A stretch of 8,815 nucleotides of DNA, from contig JAGLRT010000026.1 of the NCBI GenBank assembly GCA_023136155.1, positions 1-8,815 on the forward strand, given 5' to 3'. Shown here piece after piece: positions 1 to 6,259 of the stretch. Position numbers and translations under genes: made by a program. How positions within the stretch are numbered: position 1 is the first letter of the stretch; every line of letters starts with the position of its first letter. The DNA is from Methanosarcinales archaeon (GTDB taxonomy: Archaea; Halobacteriota; Methanosarcinia; Methanosarcinales; Methanocomedenaceae). The notes under the pieces are model-generated. The model searched no databases and was not told where the DNA came from. It worked only from the letters and a program-made list of their open reading frames with translations.

Positions 1-241
1 ATTTGAAAGGTTGTCCGACAGTCTCCATTGAATCTGATAAGTGACGTTGAAGTAATCGGGTTAGATACCCAAATTTTGTTAAGTGTTTTGTTTCCGGTAT
101 TTCTATTGATTATTGAATACATGATTTATTCAAAGGAATAAAGTAATCGCGACCCAGGTTCCCGTCTCGGTTAACTCTGCTTGCTCTTGCTGTGGGGAGT
201 TTCACTTAAATGTGAAATCGATGGTCTGAAAGATATGATTG
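1..241. other. Intergenic or gene-tail stretch without a recognisable gene
   Basis: I find no convincing coding region here. Two plus-strand frames are open at the left edge but stop by positions 31 and 44, so at most a few C-terminal residues of an outside gene could be present. The stretch holds two small hairpins (113-133 and 200-217), listed separately. An open frame that runs from about 181 through the tRNA-Thr gene on the opposite strand is taken as chance. Confidence 0.5.
113..133. repeat. Small inverted repeat (7-bp stem, 7-nt loop)
   Basis: TTGAATA at 113-119 is the exact reverse complement of TATTCAA at 127-133. It lies in AT-rich non-coding DNA with no adjacent gene in the window to regulate, so it may be chance. 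A second, weaker one is TTTCAC/GTGAAA at 200-217 with a 6-nt loop. Confidence 0.3.
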
Positions 242-247
242 AAAAAA
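242..247 (-). terminator. Oligo-T terminator after tRNA-Thr
   Basis: Six T residues on the minus strand begin 9 nt after the 3' end of tRNA-Thr. Archaeal RNA polymerase commonly terminates at T-rich tracts without a hairpin, so this is a sensible end point for the two-tRNA transcript. Confidence 0.5.
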
Positions 248-253
248 GATTTG

Positions 254-361
<108 letters not shown>

Positions 362-386
362 ATTGTGTTTCCTTTCATTAAACTTT

Positions 387-464
387 TGGCGGGCCCGGAG
401 GGATTCGAACCCTCGACATCCGGGTTAGAAGCCCGGCGCTATATCCTGGCTAAGCCACGAGCCC
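387..464 (-). tRNA. tRNA-Arg (anticodon UCU)
   Basis: A complete cloverleaf on the minus strand: acceptor GGGCTCG/CGGGCCC with one G-U pair, anticodon stem CCGGG/CCCGG around CTTCTAA (anticodon TCT, reading AGA/AGG), and T arm GAGGG-TTCGAAT-CCCTC. The discriminator is G at 390, followed by a genomically encoded CCA at 387-389. There is no intron. It is the upstream member of a tRNA pair with tRNA-Thr. A possible TATA element (minus-strand TTTTTAT, 514-520) lies about 50 nt upstream. Confidence 0.95.
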
Positions 465-561
465 ACAGGCGTTTACCGATATAGCCAATGGACTTTCAAA
501 TAGTATTCCAACCATAAAAACTCTTTGGTACAATTGCCATTTAGATGAGTTTTATCACATA

Positions 562-951
562 TCATTTTGCTTCCAGATAAGTGACACTGTCAGCATCCAC
601 AAAGAAAGGACTACCCATAACAATATCGCCAACCTTGCGTACCCTGGCAATTCCCTGCATCTGTAGTTGAAGCCGTGCTGCAAAAGTTTCGCATTCTTCA
701 AACATCTCTTCCGACCTGCTGACAAGGCGATGCATTGAAACCTGCCGTTCCTTAATCTTTACCAACACTCCTATTGTCCCGGCTTTAATATCACTATAAC
801 TGGATTTGGTCAGGAAAATCAAATCACCCACTTTTGTACCATAAACTGATATAAAGTTGTGAGGACTGTGTATCTCAAGGGTACGTATGCGGTTCTCCTG
901 AAGCTCTTTTAACACCTGTGAAGATATACCTGTAAGCGCTATATACTGCAT
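562..951 (-). CDS. DUF473 family protein
   Basis: A 129-residue protein that I recognise as the archaeal DUF473 family by its opening (MQYIALTGIS), the segment RIRTLEIHSPHN at 21-32, and the GD-IFLT-S--DI--GT-G core at 42-61. Family length is about 130 residues, so this is complete. No biochemical function is established that I know of. There is no signal peptide or membrane segment, so it is probably cytoplasmic. It starts 23 nt after the PAC2 chaperone gene on the same strand, with GGGAG about 9 nt before its ATG, so the two are probably one transcript. It is the last gene of the minus-strand cluster; tRNA-Arg begins 97 nt further on. Confidence 0.85.
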   Translation of the reverse strand: MQYIALTGISSQVLKELQENRIRTLEIHSPHNFISVYGTKVGDLIFLTKSSYSDIKAGTIGVLVKIKERQVSMHRLVSRSEEMFEECETFAARLQLQMQGIARVRKVGDIVMGSPFFVDADSVTYLEAK

Positions 952-974
952 TTACAACACTCCCATGTTTAATC

Positions 975-1727
975 TTACCCGTACATTGGAAATTCACGTC
1001 TAGGTTGTTCACCCTCTTCTGAAGTCTTGACCTGTTCAGAAAGTTTTTGCAGTTCAAGTTCAATCTGTTCTGCCTGTTCAAGCAGGTTCTCAGTGTTTAT
1101 GGACAGATTATATAGATTATTTAAAATCTTTATTACCATTGCCGCAGCTCTGGGGTCGGGGTTTGGATTGTTGGTCTCGCCCAACAAGCTTATAGCAGGA
1201 ATATTGCGCATATAACATTCTGTCATCACGCTGCCGGAAATACCACTTATGGTACCAACCTGAAATACCTCTACATGTTCCTTTATCTTTTCGAGCATTT
1301 CATCATTAGTTGCTGCTCCGAAAACCTTGTTTTCAGCAGACATGGTAGCTATTCCTGCAATTGATACTATTTCTTTCACATTCAGTGACTGAGCCCAGTC
1401 TATCAAAACCTTACTGACCTCGTATGAAATAGTCGGATGGATGGGAATATCAGAAATTACGGTCAAAATATTATGTTCCACACTTTCATAAATGCGAACA
1501 GGCATATTGATAATACCATTGAACAGAACCGCAATTGGCGGGAAATGTTTTGATTCAATACTTCCAATATATTCCATATTAAGTTCATCTATCAGATGCT
1601 GACTGGCTATATTCCCCACAAGCCCAATACCTGGAAAACCCTCTAAAATTATAGGATTTTCAAGTGACACTGACTTTGTAATAATTGTGACATTTTCTCT
1701 ATTTTGAGATTTTTCATCCCCTGGCAT
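975..1727 (-). CDS. PAC2-family proteasome assembly chaperone (PbaA/PbaB-like)
   Basis: 250 residues, a normal length for archaeal proteasome assembly chaperone proteins of the PAC2 family. Seen: the hallmark glycine-rich segment EGFPGIGLVGNIA at 29-41, the HFPP segment at 61-64, the SIAG strand at 122-125, the GISG turn at 161-164, and NPDPRAA at 189-195. Residues about 212-236 are heptad-like and Glu/Gln/Leu-rich, probably a coiled coil. The last three residues, Met-Tyr-Gly, match the HbYX motif (hydrophobic, Tyr, any) that family members and proteasomal ATPases insert between alpha subunits of the 20S core. I infer a role in assembling or activating the cytoplasmic proteasome. GGTGA lies 4 nt before the ATG. 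It is followed by the DUF473 gene. PbaA versus PbaB cannot be decided by eye. Confidence 0.85.
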   Translation of the reverse strand: MPGDEKSQNRENVTIITKSVSLENPIILEGFPGIGLVGNIASQHLIDELNMEYIGSIESKHFPPIAVLFNGIINMPVRIYESVEHNILTVISDIPIHPTISYEVSKVLIDWAQSLNVKEIVSIAGIATMSAENKVFGAATNDEMLEKIKEHVEVFQVGTISGISGSVMTECYMRNIPAISLLGETNNPNPDPRAAAMVIKILNNLYNLSINTENLLEQAEQIELELQKLSEQVKTSEEGEQPRREFPMYG

Positions 1728-1755
1728 AATTTCACCAATAGTAAAGTTTGTAGCT

Positions 1756-1763
1756 CTTTATAA
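1756..1763 (-). promoter_or_regulatory. TATA-like box upstream of the proteasome chaperone gene
   Basis: Minus-strand TTATAAAG lies about 30 nt before the start codon of the PAC2 gene and just downstream of the hairpin that follows the aminotransferase gene. A start site about 26 nt downstream would leave a very short leader, so a separate promoter for the chaperone/DUF473 pair is possible but not certain. Confidence 0.35.
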
Positions 1764-1770
1764 TTAAGTA

Positions 1771-1789
1771 CATCGATGTTGCATCGATG
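1771..1789. repeat. Hairpin: two self-complementary CATCGATG octamers, 3-nt loop
   Basis: CATCGATG occurs at 1771-1778 and again at 1782-1789, separated by TTG. Each octamer is its own reverse complement, so the pair is both a direct and an inverted repeat and can form an 8-bp hairpin with a 3-nt loop. It starts 2 nt after the aminotransferase stop codon and precedes the TATA-like box of the next gene. It may act as an RNA 3'-end or processing structure, or as an operator. Confidence 0.55.
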
Positions 1790-1790
1790 G

Positions 1791-2936
1791 TTACAGGTTT
1801 TCCAGTCTGGAAACAGCTTCCAGCAAAGTCTCATCGCTCTTGGAAAAAGTAAATCTGACAGTGCTTGCCCCCATTTCAGTATTTTTAAAGAAACTGCTGC
1901 CAGGCACAACCGCCACACCAATTTCAGATGCAAGATAATGTGCGAAGGTAACATCATTTCCCAACTCAAAAGCTGAAATATCAGCTAAGATGTAATATGC
2001 CCCCTGAGGGAGTTTACATTTAAATCCGCTGTTAGTAAGTGCATTATAGAGCATAAGCCGCTTTTTATCATACATCTTGACCAGTTCTTCATAGTATGCA
2101 GGAGGCAGATTAAGAGCTGTAACACATGCATGCTGCAATGGAGCCGGTGCACCCACCGTAAGAAAATCATGAATCTTGCGAATGGCACTTGTCAGATGGG
2201 GCGGTGCAAGTACATAGCCTACACGCCAGCCGGTAACGCTGTATGTCTTACTGAAACCCCCGATCGTAATGGTGCGCTGGTCCATGTCACCCATAGAAGC
2301 AATGCTGGTATGCTGCGCCTCGTCATAGATAATATGTTCATATATCTCGTCCGTTATCACAGTAACATTATTATCGGTCGCAAGGTCGGCTATGACCAAC
2401 ATCTCTTCTTTTCCAAACACCTTCCCTGTGGGGTTATTGGGTGTGTTCAGTACCAGTGCCTTTGTCCGCTGATTGAACGCCTCCGCCAGTACATCAGCAT
2501 CAAAGTTAAAATCATCTCCTTCCAGAGGTACAAACCTGGGCACGGCACCGGAAACTGCGGCATCAGGCCCGTAATTCTCATAAAATGGTTCAAAAATTAT
2601 TACCTCGTCCCCAGGGTCAATTATCGCCAGCATTGAAGCCATCATTGCCTCAGTGGTGCCACATGTAACTGTCACTTCCTGCTCAGGGTCTGCCTGGATG
2701 CCATTGAACTGGCCGGCCTTGCTCGATATCTCCTCCCTCAATTCCCTGGCGCCCCAGGTGATTGCATACTGGTTATGGTCATCCATAATCGCATCACAAG
2801 CTGCCTTTTTCAGTTCATCGGGTGCAGAGAAATCTGGAAATCCCTGAGCAAGGTTCACCGCATCATGACGCAGTGCCAGCCTTGTCATATCCCTTATAAC
2901 AGATTCACCAAAATAGTCGCAACGTTTTGATGTCAT
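1791..2936 (-). CDS. PLP-dependent aminotransferase, class I/II (aspartate/aromatic/methionine type)
   Basis: A 381-residue fold-type I aminotransferase that moves amino groups between an amino acid and a 2-oxo acid. Seen, numbered from the ATG at 2936: NLAQGFPDF at 28-36, NNPTG at 167-171, DEIY at 196-199, the PLP lysine in SKTYSVTGWRVGY at K230, R238, and a C-terminal substrate-carboxylate Arg (VRFTFS) at R361. The opening segment resembles the kynurenine/methionine aminotransferase branch; the exact substrate is not readable. Two starts compete. A GTG at 2951 overlaps the dehydrogenase stop codon as GTGA but has no ribosome site. The ATG at 2936 has GGTGAG at 2947-2952 with 10-nt spacing, so I prefer it; the GTG form adds five residues. 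It is translation-coupled to the upstream dehydrogenase. Confidence 0.9.
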   Translation of the reverse strand: MTSKRCDYFGESVIRDMTRLALRHDAVNLAQGFPDFSAPDELKKAACDAIMDDHNQYAITWGARELREEISSKAGQFNGIQADPEQEVTVTCGTTEAMMASMLAIIDPGDEVIIFEPFYENYGPDAAVSGAVPRFVPLEGDDFNFDADVLAEAFNQRTKALVLNTPNNPTGKVFGKEEMLVIADLATDNNVTVITDEIYEHIIYDEAQHTSIASMGDMDQRTITIGGFSKTYSVTGWRVGYVLAPPHLTSAIRKIHDFLTVGAPAPLQHACVTALNLPPAYYEELVKMYDKKRLMLYNALTNSGFKCKLPQGAYYILADISAFELGNDVTFAHYLASEIGVAVVPGSSFFKNTEMGASTVRFTFSKSDETLLEAVSRLENL

Positions 2937-2947
2937 AAGCAACTCAC

Positions 2948-4237
2948 TCACCAGCAGAGGCCAACATATTCAATTTCATTACAGGAAATGACGTTGCGCC
3001 CATCAATTACCAGCGGTCTTTTCATTGTCGCAAACTCGCTGCACAATGACCTGAACTCATCCCACTCAGTCATTACAAGACATCCATCGGCACTTTTCAG
3101 GGCCTGCGCCGCGCTGTCGCAATACCGGATGCTACTACTATCAAACAGCAGCCGCATATTATCAGCAGCCATAGGGTCATATGCAGTAACAACAGCGCCC
3201 TTGTCCTGCAATGCCCTTATCACAGGTATGGACCTGGATTCCCTGATATCATCAGTATCATTCTTAAATGCCAGCCCCAGCACAGCAATGGTCAGGCCGC
3301 TCAGGTCGCCCAGCCTGGACTCCAATTGGTCTAACATTAACAAAGGTTGAACTTCATTGACTTTAACCACGGAATTAAGCAATATTGGTTCATATCCCTG
3401 CCCTTTAGCCTTCCCTATCAATGCCTTTACGTCCTTGGGAAAGCACGAACCCCCGAAACCGGCACCAGAGTTCAGGAAATTGGGCGATATCCTGAAATCT
3501 TTACCCACAGCATCCATAACCTGGTAAGTATCAATACCTAGTTTCTTGCAGATATTCCCGATCTCATTTGAAAAAGATATCTTGGTAGCAAGGAAAGAAT
3601 TGTTCACGTATTTTATCATCTCTGCTGTGCTGGGGTCTGCATGGGTTATCTCACAATCAAGGCCAGCATACAATGCAGATACAGCATCATCTGAGCGCTG
3701 GTCTATGGCACCAACTACTATCTTATCAGGATGCATGAAATCATAAACGGCTTTCCCTTCACGCAGGAACTCTGGATTCATGGCAGCACCGAAATCCACA
3801 CCTGCTGTTTGGCCGGACGCCTTTTCAATTATGGGTACAACCACATTTTCAGTGGTCTGGGGCACTACTGTGCTTTTTACCACCACGACATGATAGCTGT
3901 TCTTTTTAGCCAGTGCTGCACCAAGGCTTTTACTGGCGGCCTTTACAATGGACAGGTCGATATTACCTTCATCATCCGACGGCGTGCCAACGCAGATGAA
4001 CGATATGTCAGTATTGGACACAGCATCATCATAATCTGCAGTAGCCCGGAGCGTCTTTCCTGCATGTTTTGCAAGTAGATCTTCCAGTCCATCTTCATAT
4101 ATAGGAGGTTCGCCCCTGTTTATCATATTCACCTTTTCAGGGTCGATGTCAATACACACTACACCATGCCCGAGTTCAGCAAAACATGCTGCAGTTACCG
4201 TACCTACATAACCAGAACCTATTACTGAAACTTTCAA
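2948..4237 (-). CDS. UDP-glucose / UDP-N-acetylhexosamine 6-dehydrogenase family
   Basis: A 429-residue NAD-dependent nucleotide-sugar dehydrogenase that oxidises the C6 alcohol of a UDP-sugar to a uronic acid in two steps. Seen: the N-terminal Rossmann motif GSGYVG at 7-12 with acidic D30/D32 after strand 2; CVGTPS at 82-87; KSTV at 121-124; NPEFLREG at 154-161; K209 and N213 in EMIKYVNNS; the catalytic cysteine C265 in GFGGSCFPKD; and a C-terminal UDP-binding domain with LGLAFKNDTDDIRESRS from about 344. Length is typical and all catalytic residues are present. The start is TTG, supported by GGTGAT six bases upstream. It lies 26 nt after the nucleotidylyltransferase gene, which could supply its substrate. 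UDP-Glc, UDP-GlcNAc and UDP-ManNAc cannot be separated by eye; surface or N-glycan synthesis is inferred. Confidence 0.93.
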   Translation of the reverse strand: MKVSVIGSGYVGTVTAACFAELGHGVVCIDIDPEKVNMINRGEPPIYEDGLEDLLAKHAGKTLRATADYDDAVSNTDISFICVGTPSDDEGNIDLSIVKAASKSLGAALAKKNSYHVVVVKSTVVPQTTENVVVPIIEKASGQTAGVDFGAAMNPEFLREGKAVYDFMHPDKIVVGAIDQRSDDAVSALYAGLDCEITHADPSTAEMIKYVNNSFLATKISFSNEIGNICKKLGIDTYQVMDAVGKDFRISPNFLNSGAGFGGSCFPKDVKALIGKAKGQGYEPILLNSVVKVNEVQPLLMLDQLESRLGDLSGLTIAVLGLAFKNDTDDIRESRSIPVIRALQDKGAVVTAYDPMAADNMRLLFDSSSIRYCDSAAQALKSADGCLVMTEWDEFRSLCSEFATMKRPLVIDGRNVISCNEIEYVGLCW

Positions 4238-4243
4238 CTTTAA

Positions 4244-4249
4244 ATCACC
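4244..4249 (-). promoter_or_regulatory. Ribosome binding site that decides a TTG start
   Basis: Minus-strand GGTGAT sits 6 nt before the TTG at 4237 and is complementary to the archaeal 16S 3' end. It is the reason for accepting a TTG start, and the encoded MKVSVIGSGYVG is the expected N-terminus of the family. Confidence 0.7.
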
Positions 4250-4263
4250 ATTCCCAACAGTTT

Positions 4264-5481
4264 TTATTCATTTGGATAGTAATCCCTTACAAATTCACCT
4301 GGCTGGATATTACTGCCTGGCTCGATGACCGAACCCACGTTCAACATGCTATTGATGCCGGTATGCACGTCATCACTCATGATGGTGCCTAGTTTCCTGC
4401 GCCCGGAATCAATCCTTTCGCCGTTTATCATGACCTTGATATTGCCACCGTCATGCCTCAGGTACGCCACTTTTGTCCCTGCACCGAAATTGCAACCGTT
4501 GCCAATGACACTATCACCCACATAGGATAGATGGCCCACATGAGTCCGGTCCATGATTATCGAATTCTTGACCTCAACAGCATTGCCGATACGCACACCT
4601 CTGCCCAAGCTGGTATATGGCCTGATATAACAGTTAGGTCCAATATCGCAGTCAGGCCCTATAATGACCGGTCCTTCAATATATGCACCGCTGCGGACCC
4701 TAGCACCCGCTTCTATTATCACAGCACCGTGGATGTGTACATCATCTTCAATCTCGCCTTTGATATCATTGCTAATGGTTTTTAGGTATTCCATGTTGGC
4801 ATCCAACATATCCCACGGTCTGCCTACATCATGCCATGTGCCGGATAGCACCTGATAACCAACATGGATTCCGCTATCAATCATATCCTGGATGGTTCTA
4901 GTGATCTCATATTCTTCGCGAGATGACAGGGGCGTGTTGTCAATGTCTTTGAATACCTCGGGTTCGAAAACATAGATACCAACATTGGCAAGATTGGTGG
5001 GGGGATTTTCAGGTTTTTCATGTAGTTTGACGACTATCCCTCCGTCCACTTCAAGTACACCAAATTGTGACGGATCGTCCACTTCCATAGCAGCCATGAC
5101 CACCACTTCATCCCGTTCAAGCAGTGTCCTGACCTGACTTGTTGTGACCATCACATCGCCGTTCAACACAAGGAACTGTTTATCTATTAAAGCGCGTGCA
5201 GTACCGATAGCGTGGGCAGTACCCAACCGTTCCTGTTGTATCACATAATCAATTTTGACACCGAACCGTTCTCCTTCCCCGAAATGTTCAATTATAGTAT
5301 CACCCTGGTATCCTATTACCAGGATAAAGTGGTCCACACCAGCGTCTTTTACCTGTTCTATAACATGCTGTAGTAGGGGCTTATTCCCGATAGGAAGCAT
5401 CACTTTTGGACAATGCTTGGTAAGGGGACGCATGCGTGTCCCTTCTCCGGCGGCGAGGATTACGGCTTTCATGTGATCCAT
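4264..5481 (-). CDS. GlmU-like bifunctional sugar-1-phosphate nucleotidylyltransferase/acetyltransferase
   Basis: A 405-residue two-domain protein of the archaeal GlmU-like type. The N-terminal nucleotidyltransferase domain (about 1-235) has the signature LAAGEGTRMRPLT at 9-21, PKVMLP at 25-30, the metal-binding NGD at 107-109 and EKP at 155-157. The C-terminal half (about 245-400) is a left-handed beta helix of hexapeptide repeats; H317, Y320 and N331 in GHLSY and NFGAG match positions used for acetyl transfer in characterised archaeal homologues. Expected reactions are acetyl-CoA-dependent acetylation of a hexosamine-1-phosphate and its UTP- or dTTP-dependent activation. It is the first gene of the minus-strand cluster. 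There is no ribosome site before the ATG at 5481, and a TATA-like box lies about 20 nt upstream, suggesting leaderless translation; a second ATG at 5472 (MKAVILAAG) is possible. The glucose/TDP-type activity is an alternative. Confidence 0.9.
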   Translation of the reverse strand: MDHMKAVILAAGEGTRMRPLTKHCPKVMLPIGNKPLLQHVIEQVKDAGVDHFILVIGYQGDTIIEHFGEGERFGVKIDYVIQQERLGTAHAIGTARALIDKQFLVLNGDVMVTTSQVRTLLERDEVVVMAAMEVDDPSQFGVLEVDGGIVVKLHEKPENPPTNLANVGIYVFEPEVFKDIDNTPLSSREEYEITRTIQDMIDSGIHVGYQVLSGTWHDVGRPWDMLDANMEYLKTISNDIKGEIEDDVHIHGAVIIEAGARVRSGAYIEGPVIIGPDCDIGPNCYIRPYTSLGRGVRIGNAVEVKNSIIMDRTHVGHLSYVGDSVIGNGCNFGAGTKVAYLRHDGGNIKVMINGERIDSGRRKLGTIMSDDVHTGINSMLNVGSVIEPGSNIQPGEFVRDYYPNE

Positions 5482-5498
5482 GTTTTGTATCTGTTACA

Positions 5499-5505
5499 AT
5501 AAAAA
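5499..5505 (-). promoter_or_regulatory. TATA-like box for the nucleotidylyltransferase operon
   Basis: Minus-strand TTTTTATT is centred about 21 nt before the ATG at 5481. With archaeal spacing, transcription would begin at or just inside the start codon, which agrees with the absence of a ribosome binding site. It would drive at least the nucleotidylyltransferase, dehydrogenase and aminotransferase genes. Confidence 0.4.
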
Positions 5506-5566
5506 GATGTGGTTATTTCCAAGATTGAATGGAGGGTTTTAATTATTTTTATGAATTTCCAAAAAC

Positions 5567-5592
5567 GGTATGGTTAAAACTTAACATATACC
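5567..5592. repeat. Imperfect inverted repeat in the divergent promoter region
   Basis: GGTAT (5567-5571) pairs with ATACC (5588-5592), and GTTAA (5573-5577) pairs with TTAAC (5581-5585) around AAC. One unpaired base on the left faces two on the right. It lies between the divergent nucleotidylyltransferase and lipoprotein starts, so it could be an operator; regulatory function is inference. Confidence 0.4.
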
Positions 5593-5616
5593 AGAAATAA
5601 TCGCAATCATCAAACC

Positions 5617-5627
5617 ATTTTTATATA
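5617..5627 (+). promoter_or_regulatory. TATA-like box of the lipoprotein gene
   Basis: ATTTTTATATA begins 23 nt before the ATG at 5640, suitable for transcription starting at or near the start codon; no ribosome site is seen. A perfect 6-bp inverted repeat, ATATAG-TCAT-CTATAT (5623-5638), overlaps the box and ends one base before the ATG, where a bound repressor would block initiation. Confidence 0.4.
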
Positions 5628-5639
5628 GTCATCTATATC

Positions 5640-5942
5640 ATGCCCCCCATCACCAAATTCCTGACCACCATAACCCTCATTCTGGCGCTGCTATCGGCAA
5701 GCTGCACCGATAGGGACTGCAGTTCAGTAGACGGCCCGACTACGGTGGCTACTGCGACCCTGTCGACAACAGCTACAGCGGTGCCTACGTCTGAGGCTCA
5801 TTGGTATGATGGTAAACCTGATTTTGAAGGAGGCAACAGTCGAGACTTTATCTTATTCGTTATACCTCCGTCGAATAAAGAAGAGCGTGGAGTGCACTCC
5901 AAGTATTGCGATTCAATGAGAAGAAGAAAATGCAAAATTTGA
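5640..5942 (+). pseudogene. Truncated lipoprotein gene (N-terminal remnant)
   Basis: The 100-codon frame starts like a complete secreted lipoprotein. A short polar N-terminus ending in Lys6 is followed by a hydrophobic stretch (FLTTITLILALLSA, 7-20) and a lipobox-like SASC with Cys22. A Thr/Ala-rich linker follows at about 34-51. After HWYDGKPDFEGG (about 54-65) the sequence loses its character, becomes Lys/Arg-rich (SMRRRKCKI at the end) and stops. Base composition changes at the same place, from GC-rich to AT-rich at about 5830-5860. I read this as a surface lipoprotein gene whose 3' part was lost when the AT-rich block arrived. A genuine short lipoprotein cannot be excluded. The ligand or function is unknown. 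Confidence 0.5.
5888..5901. repeat. Perfect 14-bp palindrome
   Basis: TGGAGTGCACTCCA is identical to its reverse complement. It lies inside the degraded 3' part of the lipoprotein remnant, close to the GC-to-AT transition. It may be a protein-binding or insertion-related site, or chance. Confidence 0.45.
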
Positions 5943-6072
5943 ACAAATAAATTGTATTGATGATGTACTATAGATACCTAAAATTCCCTAACTCTTAGCA
6001 CCAATCTTTTATAATACTTACTCACATGTTATTTAACGTATAGGAAAGTATAAAAGTATTTATTTAACAATT
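5943..6072 (+). other. AT-rich intergenic stretch at the left side of the island
   Basis: Non-coding as far as I can see. Its only clear element is the promoter at 6043-6056. No transposase fragment, tRNA remnant or obvious terminal repeat is visible. Confidence 0.4.
6043..6056 (+). promoter_or_regulatory. Archaeal promoter (BRE plus TATA box)
   Basis: A purine-rich GGAAAG, a good BRE, directly precedes TATAAAAG at 6049-6056. This is the best promoter in the window. Expected initiation about 22-27 nt downstream falls at about 6073-6079, on or beside the ATG of the 44-codon frame and about 185 nt before the large TIR-like gene, which would then have a leader containing a small ORF. Confidence 0.55.
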
Positions 6073-6207
6073 ATGAATAAAATAAATCCAGACATACCAA
6101 GAAATATAATTAAAGAGCCAACAGTTGATTGGATAAAGATGACAGAAACAAAAGTTGACGATGTTTTAATAAAATTATTAAAAAATCATTTTTCTAATAA
6201 AAGCTAA
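6073..6207 (+). CDS. Possible small protein, 44 residues, unrecognised
   Basis: An ATG-to-TAA frame of 44 codons beginning MNKINPDIPRN and ending KNHFSNKS. It is mixed in charge and Lys-rich, with no signal peptide or membrane helix; residues about 28-40 (VDDVLIKLLKNHF) could form an amphipathic helix. No family is recognised. It sits 21-24 nt after a strong TATA box, so it could be leaderless, and it ends 52 nt before the TIR-like gene in a different frame. It could be a partner or antidote, a regulatory leader peptide, a relic, or chance in AT-rich DNA. Confidence 0.3.
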   Translation: MNKINPDIPRNIIKEPTVDWIKMTETKVDDVLIKLLKNHFSNKS

Positions 6208-6242
6208 TTTTGAGAAATTGAGCTTAAAAGAATCTGTAAAAT

Positions 6243-6252
6243 GGGAGGGTGA
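6243..6252 (+). promoter_or_regulatory. Strong ribosome binding site fixing the start of the TIR-like gene
   Basis: GGGAGGGTGA ends 7 nt before the ATG at 6260. An in-frame TTG at 6218 would place this site inside the coding region, so the ATG is the better start. Confidence 0.75.
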
Positions 6253-6259
6253 CATTTCA

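Noticed and set aside
2130..2636. Plus-strand frame of 168 codons inside the aminotransferase gene
   Set aside because: Fully antisense to a gene with all catalytic motifs; product has no recognisable domain.
5840..5950. Minus-strand open frame through the lipoprotein's degraded end
   Set aside because: Short, no plausible start signal and no recognisable family; more likely chance.
5800..6070. Direct repeats or att sites flanking the AT-rich block (compared with 7800-8010)
   Set aside because: Only short shared words such as GAGACT were found, which are expected by chance; no tRNA fragment lies at either edge.
6218..6259. TTG start 14 codons upstream for the TIR-like gene
   Set aside because: The strong ribosome site GGGAGGGTGA lies inside this extension and is correctly spaced for the ATG at 6260.
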